Of a stretch of DNA of 64,000 nucleotides, positions 44,188-54,108 are shown one piece after another (positions within the stretch are counted from its first letter, which is position 1; every line of letters begins with the position of its first letter). The notes beneath the pieces were generated by a model. The model did no database searches. It worked only from the letters and a program-made list of their open reading frames with translations, and was not told where the DNA came from. Made by a program: the position numbers and the translations under genes. Location: contig JAHBXN010000013.1 in the NCBI GenBank assembly GCA_019636475.1, forward strand, positions 1 to 64,000, given 5' to 3'. The DNA comes from Phycisphaerae bacterium (GTDB lineage: Bacteria; Planctomycetota; Phycisphaerae; UBA1845; UTPLA1).

Positions 44188-44222
44188 AATTCGGACCCGA
44201 GTCAAGGGCTGAGGTCCGAATT
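44188..44222 (+). terminator. 10-bp perfect stem-loop after the phosphatase gene
   Basis: AATTCGGACC at 44188-44197 pairs perfectly with GGTCCGAATT at 44213-44222 across a 15-base loop. It lies 43 bp after the stop and 31 bp before the next ATG. There is no long T run, so it could be a terminator, an mRNA-processing or stability element, or a leader hairpin for the next gene. Confidence 0.45.
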
Positions 44223-44253
44223 GAGTTGTCGCCCAACCTAACGAGGCATAGTC

Positions 44254-46311
44254 ATGGACATTGCGAAAATCAGAACCGCTTTGAAGGCAATCACTCTCGG
44301 GATCGGATTCAGCATCGCCGCTCCGGCGTTCGGCGCTACCGGCGAACTGCTGCTGCGAACCGGGAGCGAACCCGGCGCAGCCTGCCGCGAGGTCGGTAAC
44401 CAGGTGTTTGTCGAAGTGCAGGTAGACAACCTGTCAGATGCCATCAATGGTATTCAGGCGTCGATGACTTACGATGACAGTGTCATTGCACTCAATATCG
44501 CTGCTTCGACCGAGGAGGCCGGCTGGACCCTGATTTCGCTCACGGATAGCGGCGGATCGGTGCTCTATGCTGTGATCCGGCTGGGCGGGTCTGTCGGCCC
44601 CCTGTTGGGCACGCCGACAAAAGTGGCTACGCTCGTATTCGATGTCGTCGATCATGGTTCCACTGCGATCCAGCTTCAGAACTCCAACACGCTTCTGACG
44701 ACATCAGCCATGGACCCTGAGATCATCAACGGCGCCAACCTGACGCGCGTCGACTCGGGACTGGTCAGCGTGGATGGCGCGTCTGCTGGTAACAACGGCC
44801 CGGTTTGCGAAGGGACCGCCCTCTCGTTGAGTGCAACCGTTCCCGACGAATTTGCCAACCCGCCCTACACGTTCGTTTGGGCCGGTCCCGATGGCTTCAA
44901 CTCCACGGACCAGTCGCCGGAGGTATCGGCCTCTGCGACGCTTGCCATGGCAGGTGCCTACACGGTGACTGTCACAAATGACGATGGCTGCGAGTTCGTC
45001 GCGGAGACGGTCGTTACCGTCAATGCCAGCCCGACGCCGACGATCACGTCGGATCCGGGCGAGACGGTGTGCGCCGGGACGCCGGTGACGCTGGATGCCG
45101 GTGCGGGCTATGCGAGCTATCTGTGGTCTCCGGGTGGCGAGATCACGCAGACGATCGAGGTGACGTCGAGCGGCACATACTCGGTGACGGTGACGGATGG
45201 CAGCGGCTGCACGGGCTCGGACGACATCACGATCACGGTGAACGCGAACCCAACCGCGAATGCCGGTTTGGATATCGATGTTTGTCTTAGCGAAATCAAT
45301 CCCGTAATCGGTGGGTCACCGACCGCGGCGGGAGGCGAGGGCCCATACACCTACGCATGGACCGGCAGCGGCGCGTCGTTCCTTGATGATCCAGGCGATG
45401 CCAATCCGACCTTTGATGTTTCGGCAGCGGGTATCGGCTCTCATTTGATTTGCGTCGTTGTGACCGATCTCAACGCATGTATCAGCGCTTCTGATTGCGC
45501 GACCGTCGAGGTTCAGCCTTGCCTGACCGTGAATCTTACGATTCAAGGTCTTTCGGGCGACCCGAACAACAATCCGACTCCTTACGGCGCGCCCGGCGGA
45601 GCGGATCTGACGCGCGTGGTTGAGTTCGTACTGACGGACTGCGGTCTGCCGGTGGTCGCCGACAACCGAGCCGAGCCGGTGACGTTCGCCCCCGACGGCA
45701 CGGACGGATCGGCCAGCGTGGTATTGAGAAATGTTTCAACCGACGCGGTCTGGCTCAGCGCTCGTGAGGGTCATACCCTTCGACGGCTTGTCCCAGTCAA
45801 CCTGTCTTCGGGGACCGATGTCGTGGCGATGACACTAATCTCCGGTGATGTGCGAACTGCGACTGTCATGCAGGACGGCCTGATCGACATTGTCGATTTC
45901 TCGATACTTGCATCTCGATGGAACGAGAACATCGCCGCCGATCTGTCGATCGGGGCGGATGTAAATGGCGATGGCAAACAGAATACGAATGACTTCACCG
46001 CCATGCAGATCAATTACTTTATGACCGGCGATGAAGTGGACGGCTGCGGCGGGATGGGTGCCATTGGCCTTCCCGATGTGCCGACGAAGCCTGGAATACC
46101 GATCAAACGCGGCAAGAAAGAGGTCAGCGTTCGACGGCTTTCGGCGATCGCGCCGGATGCGGTATCGGCCGACATCACGGGTGACGGCATGGTTGATTCC
46201 AGGGACATCCGGCGATTTGCGGAGATTCATAATCTCCCCATCCTGCCGGAATTCGAGGCGAAACTGCGACGACTGGAGAATGGTGATTCGATTCGACTCA
46301 TAACGCCATGA
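44254..46311 (+). CDS. Exported cohesin-like, PKD/Ig and dockerin-like protein
   Basis: A 685-residue exported protein; signal peptide ends at PAFG (about residue 27). Residues about 30-175 are a cohesin-like beta-sandwich (VFVEVQVDNLSDAINGIQAS, TYDDSVIAL). Residues about 180-425 are three Ig/PKD-like or SprB-like repeats, the second being nearly identical in DNA to a repeat in the next gene. From about residue 423 is the C-terminal module shared with the two phosphatase proteins: a beta domain containing WLSAREGHTLR, paired calcium loops (QDGLIDIVDFSILASRW; DVNGDGKQNTNDFTAMQ) and a final EF-hand-like loop (DITGDGMVDSRDI). Carrying both cohesin- and dockerin-like parts, it could act as a connector. 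No catalytic motif was seen. Confidence 0.83.
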   Translation: MDIAKIRTALKAITLGIGFSIAAPAFGATGELLLRTGSEPGAACREVGNQVFVEVQVDNLSDAINGIQASMTYDDSVIALNIAASTEEAGWTLISLTDSGGSVLYAVIRLGGSVGPLLGTPTKVATLVFDVVDHGSTAIQLQNSNTLLTTSAMDPEIINGANLTRVDSGLVSVDGASAGNNGPVCEGTALSLSATVPDEFANPPYTFVWAGPDGFNSTDQSPEVSASATLAMAGAYTVTVTNDDGCEFVAETVVTVNASPTPTITSDPGETVCAGTPVTLDAGAGYASYLWSPGGEITQTIEVTSSGTYSVTVTDGSGCTGSDDITITVNANPTANAGLDIDVCLSEINPVIGGSPTAAGGEGPYTYAWTGSGASFLDDPGDANPTFDVSAAGIGSHLICVVVTDLNACISASDCATVEVQPCLTVNLTIQGLSGDPNNNPTPYGAPGGADLTRVVEFVLTDCGLPVVADNRAEPVTFAPDGTDGSASVVLRNVSTDAVWLSAREGHTLRRLVPVNLSSGTDVVAMTLISGDVRTATVMQDGLIDIVDFSILASRWNENIAADLSIGADVNGDGKQNTNDFTAMQINYFMTGDEVDGCGGMGAIGLPDVPTKPGIPIKRGKKEVSVRRLSAIAPDAVSADITGDGMVDSRDIRRFAEIHNLPILPEFEAKLRRLENGDSIRLITP
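45025..45254 (+). repeat. Copy 1 of a 230-bp near-identical repeat
   Basis: This 230-bp tract, encoding one PKD/Ig-like repeat, matches 47406-47635 in the next gene with two mismatches and no gap. Surrounding sequence of the two genes is much more divergent. Confidence 0.95.
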
Positions 46312-46397
46312 TGCTGTACGCGGGCGTCAGGGAAAATTGATCTGTCTTGCCAATCATCGTGCGGCGCATCGAACGATGCGATCAGGTGGGGCAACGT

Positions 46398-48305
46398 ATG
46401 AATACAAGGAGTCTTTCGTTGAATACGAGCATGCGAACGATAGGCGGCCTTAGCGCGATGCTGATTGCATTGGCTTGGGGTGAATCGGTGCGGGCCGGCC
46501 AGTCGGCGATGATGAGCTGTCAACTCACGAGTTCGACCGCTGCACCCGGTTCGTCGGTTGGGTGTGACTTGGTCTTGACAGACGCAGTCGGCGTGCGGGC
46601 GTATCAGACGCGCATTGCGATCACGCGCACGAGCGGCTCCGGCACCGTCTCAGTCACCTGCCCGGGCGGCGTTTCCATCGATTCGGGCCGTAGCGATTAC
46701 ATATTCTTCGGCCAGCTCAACGCATTTCCGACAACCAACTGCGGCGAACGGAAGGCTGCGTCGGCGTTGCTCTCGGGGGGGGTGACTGTGGGCGGATCGC
46801 CGGCGTATCTGTCGACGTATTCGCTGACTGTTTCGCCGGACGCCGCGCCCGGGAGCACTTTCGAGATTGAAGTTCTTCCTCTGAATGGATCAAATGGATC
46901 GCAACTTGCGAGTTCCACGAACGACCCGATTCCGTTCGGCGTTTCAAGTGCCTGCGTCCTCACGATCTCGTCGCCGACGCTTACGTTTCATGCGCCGGGT
47001 TCCACGCTGTGCACGCCGGCGCAGGCGTCTTTCGAAGTGACGCTTGAGGTATCGGCGCTCAACGATGCCATAAACGGTGTGCAGGCGCTTTTCAATTATG
47101 ATCCCAACAAACTCCTTCTCTCAAGCATTACTCCCGGCGACGGCGCGGGTTCGCCCTGGGATAGCGCAGCCCCGGTGCACTTCAATGACTCCAACGGCTC
47201 CGTGATTTATGCGCTGACATTGATCGGTTCTCAGTCCATGTCAGATGCCGTCGTCGCGACGCTTCATTTCAATGCGATTTCGTCCGGGAGCACCTTCGTC
47301 GAATTCGATGCTCCCTCGCCGCCATTTGAAACGAAACTGACCCGCGCGGTTGATAGCCTGACCATCACGCCGATCACCATTAATTCTGGGACCATTCAGA
47401 TTGCAGCCAGCCCGACGCCGACGATCACGGCGGATCCGGGCGAGACGGTGTGCGCCGGGACGCCGGTGACGCTGGATGCCGGCGCGGGCTATGCGAGCTA
47501 TCTGTGGTCTCCGGGTGGCGAGATCACGCAGACGATCGAGGTGACGTCGAGCGGCACATACTCGGTGACGGTGACGGATGGCAGCGGCTGCACGGGCTCG
47601 GACGACATCACGATCACGGTGAACGCGAACCCAACGGTCACGATCATGGCATCCTCGGAGGAGATTAACTGCGCGGGTACGCCGGTCATACTCGATGCCG
47701 GTCCGGGCTATGCGAGCTATCTCTGGTCGCCAGGTGGCGCGACGACGCAGACGATTCAGGCGCTTGTCCCCGGTCTTTATTCGGTGACGGTGACGAACGC
47801 GAACGGCTGCTCAGCGACCGACGATATCACCATCGTCGGCTCAAACGCACTGAGTTGCACCATCACGACCAATTCGTCTGTATGCCAAGGCTCAACATAC
47901 AATGTTGCGTCCGTGGCGGATGCCGGAGCCGGCGCCACGTACATCTGGGCCATTTCGGGCGGCGCGATTCAGTCCGGACAAGGTACATCGTCGATCGTGT
48001 ACAGCGCGACATCTCTTGGGCCGGTGGTCCTGTTTGTCTCAATCAGCACGCCCAGCCAGTGCTTCTGCCTGGGTTCCACACAGGCATCGGTTATTCCGAG
48101 TCGATGCGGAGACATGAACAATGACGGATTGCGTGATGGCCGAGACATTCAGCCGTTCACGAACGCGATCTTGAATCCTGGATCGCTAAGTCCTGGTGAT
48201 TTTTGTGCAGCGGACATGGATCATGATGGTGAACTGGAAATGACTGATGATCTGGCATTGTTCGTGAACTGTCTGCTGACGCAGTCGTGCAGTTGCGTTC
48301 CTTAG
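46398..48305 (+). CDS. Exported double-cohesin-like, PKD/Ig and dockerin protein
   Basis: A 635-residue exported protein. The ATG at 46398 follows a GGGG run and opens a plausible signal peptide (MRTIGGLSAMLIALAWGESVRA); an earlier TTG frame start lacks a ribosome-binding site. Two cohesin-like domains follow, about 35-195 and 205-345, the second with FNYDPNKLLL and PGDGAGSPWD. Three PKD/Ig-like repeats come next, the first almost identical in DNA to one in the preceding gene. The C-terminus is a standard two-loop dockerin-like domain (DMNNDGLRDGRDIQ; DMDHDGELEMTDD) ending CLLTQSCSC. The CLL...C.C ending recurs in the second CotH protein. No enzyme motif was found. Confidence 0.83.
   Translation: MNTRSLSLNTSMRTIGGLSAMLIALAWGESVRAGQSAMMSCQLTSSTAAPGSSVGCDLVLTDAVGVRAYQTRIAITRTSGSGTVSVTCPGGVSIDSGRSDYIFFGQLNAFPTTNCGERKAASALLSGGVTVGGSPAYLSTYSLTVSPDAAPGSTFEIEVLPLNGSNGSQLASSTNDPIPFGVSSACVLTISSPTLTFHAPGSTLCTPAQASFEVTLEVSALNDAINGVQALFNYDPNKLLLSSITPGDGAGSPWDSAAPVHFNDSNGSVIYALTLIGSQSMSDAVVATLHFNAISSGSTFVEFDAPSPPFETKLTRAVDSLTITPITINSGTIQIAASPTPTITADPGETVCAGTPVTLDAGAGYASYLWSPGGEITQTIEVTSSGTYSVTVTDGSGCTGSDDITITVNANPTVTIMASSEEINCAGTPVILDAGPGYASYLWSPGGATTQTIQALVPGLYSVTVTNANGCSATDDITIVGSNALSCTITTNSSVCQGSTYNVASVADAGAGATYIWAISGGAIQSGQGTSSIVYSATSLGPVVLFVSISTPSQCFCLGSTQASVIPSRCGDMNNDGLRDGRDIQPFTNAILNPGSLSPGDFCAADMDHDGELEMTDDLALFVNCLLTQSCSCVP
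47406..47635 (+). repeat. Copy 2 of a 230-bp near-identical repeat
   Basis: Differs from 45025-45254 at only two positions (T to G and T to C). A third, clearly diverged unit follows directly at about 47636-47830 in the same frame. Confidence 0.95.
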
Positions 48306-48392
48306 GAAGTGTAATGGAGATTGGGCGAAACGTGAGCGTCGATCGTCCTGCGGACCTGTAGAATCGAATTGTTCAGGCTGGTCGGAGGGGAA

Positions 48393-49139
48393 ATGGTTAT
48401 GCATTTCAGGATGTACCGGTTGATTGGAGTCCTGCTCGTCGCGGCGGCCAGTTTGGCGCATGCCGCCGACGTCAATCTCGAATTTCGACCGCTGTCGCAG
48501 TCGGCCGCGATCGGGGAGATCGTTCTTGTTCCGCTGTACGCGGTCTCTGCTGAGCCCGGTGTGAACCAGACGATTTCCGCGCTCGACGTGATCATTCAAT
48601 GGGACCCAGCCATACTGGTTTTACTTGGCGTCCAGAACAACGGACCCTATCCATGGCTGCAATCGACGTTTTTCAGCGACGCGAATCAGGACGGTCTGAA
48701 CAACACCTGGTTGGACGGGAATGCTTTCTACACCGCGCTGGCGAATTTCTCGACATCGGCGCTGGCGACTCCGGCGGGTCTGCATGTCACTACATTTCGA
48801 TTTCAGGTGATCGGGGAGGGGACTTCGCCGGTCAGCATACTTGCATCGTTTCCGCAGAGCACACACACCGTCGTTTTCGGCGGCGATTTTGTTGGTCAGC
48901 GCGTGACGGGGTCATTGGGATCGGCGTCGGTTTCCGTTTCCGCCTGCGCTTCGGCGCCCGATGGCGACATGAACTCAAACGGTTTGGCTGACGGCGAGGA
49001 CATCGAGTTCTTCGTTCCCGCGGTGCTCGGATCATCGACCGCGGCGGAGGACGTGTGCCCCGGCGACTTCAATGGAAATGGAGTGATGGATATTGGTGAT
49101 GTGAATGGGATGGTCAGTGCGCTACTTGGCGTGTCATGA
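48393..49139 (+). CDS. Exported cohesin-like/dockerin protein, minimal form
   Basis: A 248-residue exported protein, the smallest of the cluster. GGAGG lies just before two in-frame ATGs (48393 and 48399); either may be used. The signal peptide is IGVLLVAAASLAHA-ADVN. Residues about 30-185 form one cohesin-like beta-sandwich (LDVIIQWDPAILVLLGVQ, TTFRFQVIGEGTSPVSI). Residues about 190-248 form a dockerin-like domain with two calcium loops (DMNSNGLADGEDI; DFNGNGVMDIGDV). The stop overlaps an in-frame ATG of the next gene as ATGA, although the next protein probably starts 90 bp later. With only one of each domain, it is the simplest candidate for self-association. Confidence 0.82.
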   Translation: MVMHFRMYRLIGVLLVAAASLAHAADVNLEFRPLSQSAAIGEIVLVPLYAVSAEPGVNQTISALDVIIQWDPAILVLLGVQNNGPYPWLQSTFFSDANQDGLNNTWLDGNAFYTALANFSTSALATPAGLHVTTFRFQVIGEGTSPVSILASFPQSTHTVVFGGDFVGQRVTGSLGSASVSVSACASAPDGDMNSNGLADGEDIEFFVPAVLGSSTAAEDVCPGDFNGNGVMDIGDVNGMVSALLGVS

Positions 49140-49225
49140 CCTGTTTTCGCGATGATCAGATTGCATTCGTGTCGCGCGGATCAACATCCGGAGGGGTCAT
49201 CGTACGTTCGAGATGGAAATCGATT

Positions 49226-52200
49226 ATGACCAGAAGACTTGTATACATTCTAATCCTCACGCTTGGTGCCGCGCTATTCGAGCGACCTGCATCGGCGGAC
49301 GTCGTGATCAATGAGTTGATGTATCATCCCAATTCGCCGACCAACACCGACGAATGGGATTTCATAGAGTTGCACAATCCCGATGGAGCGGCCGTCGATC
49401 TGAGCGGCTGGTGCATCGACGGGGTCGGATTCTGTTTTTCGGCGGCCACGTCAATCGATGCCGGCGGCTTTCTGGTCGTTGCCAAAAACGCAGCCGCGTT
49501 TCAAGTGAAGTACGGCATTCCGGCGGACGGCGAGTTTCCGGGCACTTTGAGCAATGCCGGCGAACGGATTGTCCTGCGAAACGCGGCATCGACAATCGTT
49601 GACGAGGTGAACTACGACGACGTGCCTCCGTGGTCGCCCGTTGCGGATGGTGAAGGCCCCAGCATCGAGCGAATCGTCACGGGGAGCAATGGTGACACAC
49701 CGCGAAACTGGGCGGCATGCGTCGCTGTCGCGGGTCACACGGCGCGGGCGGTCAACAGCGTCACGGCCGCAGGACTTCCGCCGTGGATTTCGAACGTCAG
49801 CCACACGCAGGATGTCCAACCTTCGCAGGCGATTCAGGTCGTCGCGGACGTCGAGGACGGATTGACGATTCAACTGTTCTATCGGCTGGGGTTCGCCGCG
49901 GAAGTCTCGATCCCGATGCATGATGACGGCGCGCATGGCGACGGCGACGCGGATGACGGCCGATTCGGTGCGGAGATTCCGGGGCAGCCGGCAAACACCC
50001 TGGTGCGCTATCGAATCGTCGTCGTTGGAGCAAATGGCGAGATGCGGTATCCGCGGCTCGACGATACGGCCACTTATGATGGCACCGTGGTCGCGGACCC
50101 AACTTTGTCGAGCCAGTTGCCGATTTTTCACTGGTATGTCGATCCGGCCGTCTACGCTGCCGCGCTCTCGCATTTTCTCACCGATCAGACCGAACCGGCT
50201 GTTCTGTTTTTCAACGGCCGCCTTTACGACAACATTCGATTCCGGGTTCGGGGACAATCCTCTCGCTCGTTTCCGAAGAAACACTGGAAATTCCACATGC
50301 CGCAGGGGCATGATTTCAGCGAGCCGTCGTTAATACCGATTCCATTTGACCAGTTCAATCTTCAATCAAATTTTGCGGACAAGTCCAATCTTCGTGAGAT
50401 TCTCTCATACGAATCATTCCGTGATTCGGGCGCTCCCATGAATTCCGCGTTTCCGATTCGGCTTCAGCAGAACGGCAGCTTCTTTGGATTGTATACCTTT
50501 GTGCAGGCGATGGACGACGACTATCTGACGGTGAACCAGATCGATGAGAATGGCGCGTGGTACAAAGCGTTCGACGATTGCCGGCTTCGCCCGCTGAGCC
50601 AGTTGCCCGCGCGATATGAGAAAAATACGCGACTGTATGAAGGGTATGAGGACCTTCACGCCTTTTTGACCGGCATTAATGTGCCCAACACGCCGACCCG
50701 GCGCAATTTCCTTTTTGATAATCTGGATGTGCCCCAAACGCTGAACTATATCGCCGTCAACACGATCATTCACAACAACGATCAAGTGGCGAAGAACTAC
50801 TTCCTTTATCGGGACACGGAGGGGACGGGACGTTGGGCCATGCAGGCATGGGACAATGATCTGACATTCGGCCGTAACTACGGCGCGGGCGGCGCCGCGG
50901 TGCTCACCGACGGAATCTGGGCCGACAATGACGACATCGGCCTTCCGAACCGTTCACCGAGTCATCCGCTGTTCGGAGACAGCGAGCATCAGAAGTTTGA
51001 CGCACTATGGAATCAGCTGATTGATGTCATTCACGAGACACCTGAACTGCGCCAGATGTATTACCGGCGACTTCGGACGCTGGCGGATCAGTTACTGGCG
51101 AGTGACTACTACGAAACCCGAATCGCCGAATTGTCGTCGTTGATCGCACCGGAGGCGGCACTGGACGTGCTCCGTCCATGGGGCCAGTACGGACAGCAGC
51201 AGACTCTGTCGCAGGCCATCGCCTTGATCACGGACGACTATCTGCCCCGTCGGCGCAACCACCTGCTCAACACCCACCGCGTGCCCGGCGAAATTCCAGC
51301 CGCGCAGTCGCCCAATCCCAAGGTCGTGATCAACGAGATCATGTACAAGCCCACCAGCGGCGATTCGGCCGAGTTCGTCGAACTCTATAATCCGTCCGCC
51401 ACGGAGTCCGTGGACCTTTCCGGCTGGCGGCTGGACGGGTTGGCACTGACGATTCATCCCGGAACCGTCATTCTTCCGGGTGGTTACGCGCTCTTTGTCA
51501 AGCACGATCCGACCTTTCGCACCCATTACGGTGCCGGAAAGTACGTTGCAGCGCAATACAGCGGCAACCTGAGTGATTCCGGCGAGCGCATTGCACTCAT
51601 TGACCGCAACGGCAATGAAGTGGACGTCGTTGAGTATGAATCGATCTCGCCATGGCCGGCCGGTGCGAACGGCGGCGGCGCATCATTGGAGTTGATCGAC
51701 GCCTCGCGGGACAACAACCGGGTCGGAAACTGGGCGGCGAGCCTGGTCGCAGGCGGGACGCCCGGAGCCGCGAACAGCACCGCCGGCAGCATCGCAGCGC
51801 TCGCGCCCGTTTATGTCAACGAAGCACTGGCCGTCAACGACGGCGAGCACGTGGATGAGGCACTCGAAGCCGATCCCTGGCTGGAGATTTACAACGGCTC
51901 GCTGGAGCCGATCGATCTCGGCGGCTACTACCTTTCGGACAACTATGCCAATCCGATGAAGTGGCCTATCCCGCAGGGGACGATCGTTTGCGGAAAAGGC
52001 TGGCTGATTTTCTGGGCGGACTCCGACATTGATCAGGGGGCTTTGCACACGAACTTCACATTGTCGCCTTTGGGCGGGGCGATCGGTCTCTATTCGCCCG
52101 AGGGCATACTGATTGACTACCTGAACTATCCCGCCGCAATCGTCGGCATTTCCTATGGCAAGTTTCCGGATGGCGGGTCTCAGAAGAACAGCTTGCCGCG

Positions 52201-54070
52201 TGCGACGGCCGCCGCCGCGAACACTCAGGGAATCTCCGCGCTGATTCTGAACGAATACAACGGCGTATCGAGTACCCGATTCCTGAAAGATAATGCGAGC
52301 GACACCCATTTCGGCCGTGTCGTCGGCAATGGCGGTGACTGGTTTGAGTTGGTCGTGACACAGGACAATCTTGACATTCGCGGCTGGCAGCTTGAGGTCC
52401 GCGACAATGTCGGCAACGCCGCTGCGACGCTGGATGTACTGACGTTCACGCAACACCCGATCTGGTCGAACCTGCGGCGCGGCACGATTATCACTGTTGC
52501 CGAAGATGTGCCGGAGGACGTGAGTTACGATCCTGCCGGGGGGGACTGGTGGATCAATGTTCGCGCGAACAATTCCGGAACCGGAATCTACATCACCCCT
52601 GACAACTTTCCGGTCAGCAATGATAACTGGCAACTGACCATTGTGGACCAGAACGGCTTTGTGATATTTGGTCCGGCGGGTGAAGGGGTACAGCCTGTTT
52701 CTGGCATTGGTAACGACGAGGTATGCAAGCTCGAAGAGAATCCAAGCCAGTTCATCAGTCCGCAGTCCGATTATCGTGATGGTTCGTCCAGCACGTTCGG
52801 ATCTCCGAACATCTATTCCGGCGGAACTCTGGTGCAATCGTTCGACGCGCTCAGGAACATTTTCGATACATGCACGGGGCCGAACGAGTGTGACGACGAA
52901 GATCCCTGCACGGTCGACGCGTGCGATAACGGCGAGTGCACGCATACACCGATTGCACCCTGCTATCTGCTGACCGCACGCCTTACGGACCTTCAGGGGC
53001 CTTCAGCGGTTCTGCTCGCTGATACCGGCGATACGGTCGAGGTCGCGATTGACAGTTCGGGGCTTGGACAACCGGTTGCGGCCGTCCAGTTCACCCTGCA
53101 TTACGATCCAGCGAGGCTGCAATTCCTGAGCATGACGCCCGGCGACGGCGCGGGTTCGCCCTGGGATGGCGCATCGGTTCTGCTCGACAACGACAATCCA
53201 GGGACTGGATTGTATGCCTGCGATTTGTCACTGGGTGGCGGATCGACCGCGAGCGCTTCGACCGCGGCGAGGGTGTCCTTCGTCGTGATAGACGACGGGT
53301 CCATTGATGAGCCGACGCGCCTGGAGTTCATTCCCGGTTGCACTGCCCACATCGCCAAGTTCACGAATGCCGAGGGGGACGTGATTCTCCCGAGTTTTGT
53401 GAATTCCCCGTCGATTGTCACCGGGGCCTACCCGACGTTGTCGCTCGAGTTGTCGGAGTGTTCGCGATGCGTGCGGGTATTGGATTCTGTCACGATACAA
53501 CTCCGCGCCTCGGATCTGGATGATCCGATTAACGGCGTGCAGGCGCTGCTTCACTTTGATCCGGAAATTCTGGGTTCGCCGACCGTTCAGGCCGGCGATG
53601 GGGCGGGCTCTCCCTGGGATGCCGCGATCGTGACACCGATTGAATCGGCGCCCGGCGATCTGACGCTCGGTTGCGTGCTGCTTGGTTCGTCCGCCTCGAC
53701 CGATTCAGTTGTGGCGAGACTGACATTTCCGGTGGTCTCCAACGGAACAACGGCGATCAGTTTCCGTCAGGGGCAGGCGCCGTTCCACACGAAGTTGACG
53801 CTGTCTTCGGACAATACCACGGTCTATCCGCGGGAGTATGCGAGCCTGCCGATCCTGATCGATGGGGTGTCGAAGGCGGATATGAATGGGGACGCCCTCC
53901 GGGACGGTGCCGACATTCAGCGGTTCGTGGAAGTCATTGTGGATCCGTTTTCGGCCGGGGCCGCGGAGCGATGCGCTGCGGATATGAATCTTGACGGCGA
54001 ACTGAGTCTCGATGGTGACATCGAGCTGTTCGTCGAATGCCTGTTGTCCGAGGTTTGTCCCTGCCAGTGA
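49226..54070 (+). CDS. Second giant CotH-kinase surface protein with lamin-tail, cohesin-like and dockerin domains
   Basis: An exported protein of 1614 residues from the ATG at 49226, which directly opens a signal peptide (YILILTLGAALFERPASA). The frame can extend 30 residues upstream to an ATG overlapping the previous stop. Order: lamin-tail domain about 26-188, Ig/chitobiase-like segment, CotH kinase about 300-690, lamin-tail domains about 700-855 and 860-1000, a lamin-tail-related segment to about 1208, one Cys-rich linker, two cohesin-like domains about 1250-1405 and 1408-1545, and a two-loop dockerin. The CotH motifs are closer to consensus than in the first copy: IIHNNDQVAKNYFLYRD and MQAWDNDLTFG, with the two metal-binding Asp residues. 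Both cohesin domains carry a GDGAGSPWD motif. It should phosphorylate surface or secreted proteins. Confidence 0.88.
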   Translation: MTRRLVYILILTLGAALFERPASADVVINELMYHPNSPTNTDEWDFIELHNPDGAAVDLSGWCIDGVGFCFSAATSIDAGGFLVVAKNAAAFQVKYGIPADGEFPGTLSNAGERIVLRNAASTIVDEVNYDDVPPWSPVADGEGPSIERIVTGSNGDTPRNWAACVAVAGHTARAVNSVTAAGLPPWISNVSHTQDVQPSQAIQVVADVEDGLTIQLFYRLGFAAEVSIPMHDDGAHGDGDADDGRFGAEIPGQPANTLVRYRIVVVGANGEMRYPRLDDTATYDGTVVADPTLSSQLPIFHWYVDPAVYAAALSHFLTDQTEPAVLFFNGRLYDNIRFRVRGQSSRSFPKKHWKFHMPQGHDFSEPSLIPIPFDQFNLQSNFADKSNLREILSYESFRDSGAPMNSAFPIRLQQNGSFFGLYTFVQAMDDDYLTVNQIDENGAWYKAFDDCRLRPLSQLPARYEKNTRLYEGYEDLHAFLTGINVPNTPTRRNFLFDNLDVPQTLNYIAVNTIIHNNDQVAKNYFLYRDTEGTGRWAMQAWDNDLTFGRNYGAGGAAVLTDGIWADNDDIGLPNRSPSHPLFGDSEHQKFDALWNQLIDVIHETPELRQMYYRRLRTLADQLLASDYYETRIAELSSLIAPEAALDVLRPWGQYGQQQTLSQAIALITDDYLPRRRNHLLNTHRVPGEIPAAQSPNPKVVINEIMYKPTSGDSAEFVELYNPSATESVDLSGWRLDGLALTIHPGTVILPGGYALFVKHDPTFRTHYGAGKYVAAQYSGNLSDSGERIALIDRNGNEVDVVEYESISPWPAGANGGGASLELIDASRDNNRVGNWAASLVAGGTPGAANSTAGSIAALAPVYVNEALAVNDGEHVDEALEADPWLEIYNGSLEPIDLGGYYLSDNYANPMKWPIPQGTIVCGKGWLIFWADSDIDQGALHTNFTLSPLGGAIGLYSPEGILIDYLNYPAAIVGISYGKFPDGGSQKNSLPRATAAAANTQGISALILNEYNGVSSTRFLKDNASDTHFGRVVGNGGDWFELVVTQDNLDIRGWQLEVRDNVGNAAATLDVLTFTQHPIWSNLRRGTIITVAEDVPEDVSYDPAGGDWWINVRANNSGTGIYITPDNFPVSNDNWQLTIVDQNGFVIFGPAGEGVQPVSGIGNDEVCKLEENPSQFISPQSDYRDGSSSTFGSPNIYSGGTLVQSFDALRNIFDTCTGPNECDDEDPCTVDACDNGECTHTPIAPCYLLTARLTDLQGPSAVLLADTGDTVEVAIDSSGLGQPVAAVQFTLHYDPARLQFLSMTPGDGAGSPWDGASVLLDNDNPGTGLYACDLSLGGGSTASASTAARVSFVVIDDGSIDEPTRLEFIPGCTAHIAKFTNAEGDVILPSFVNSPSIVTGAYPTLSLELSECSRCVRVLDSVTIQLRASDLDDPINGVQALLHFDPEILGSPTVQAGDGAGSPWDAAIVTPIESAPGDLTLGCVLLGSSASTDSVVARLTFPVVSNGTTAISFRQGQAPFHTKLTLSSDNTTVYPREYASLPILIDGVSKADMNGDALRDGADIQRFVEVIVDPFSAGAAERCAADMNLDGELSLDGDIELFVECLLSEVCPCQ

Positions 54071-54108
54071 TCCGCGTGCCGGTGGAATCGCGACAGGCAA
54101 TCGGGAGG

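Noticed and set aside
51683-52945. A 420-codon minus-strand open frame inside the second CotH gene
   Set aside because: It is antisense to lamin-tail domains that are clearly coding on the plus strand.
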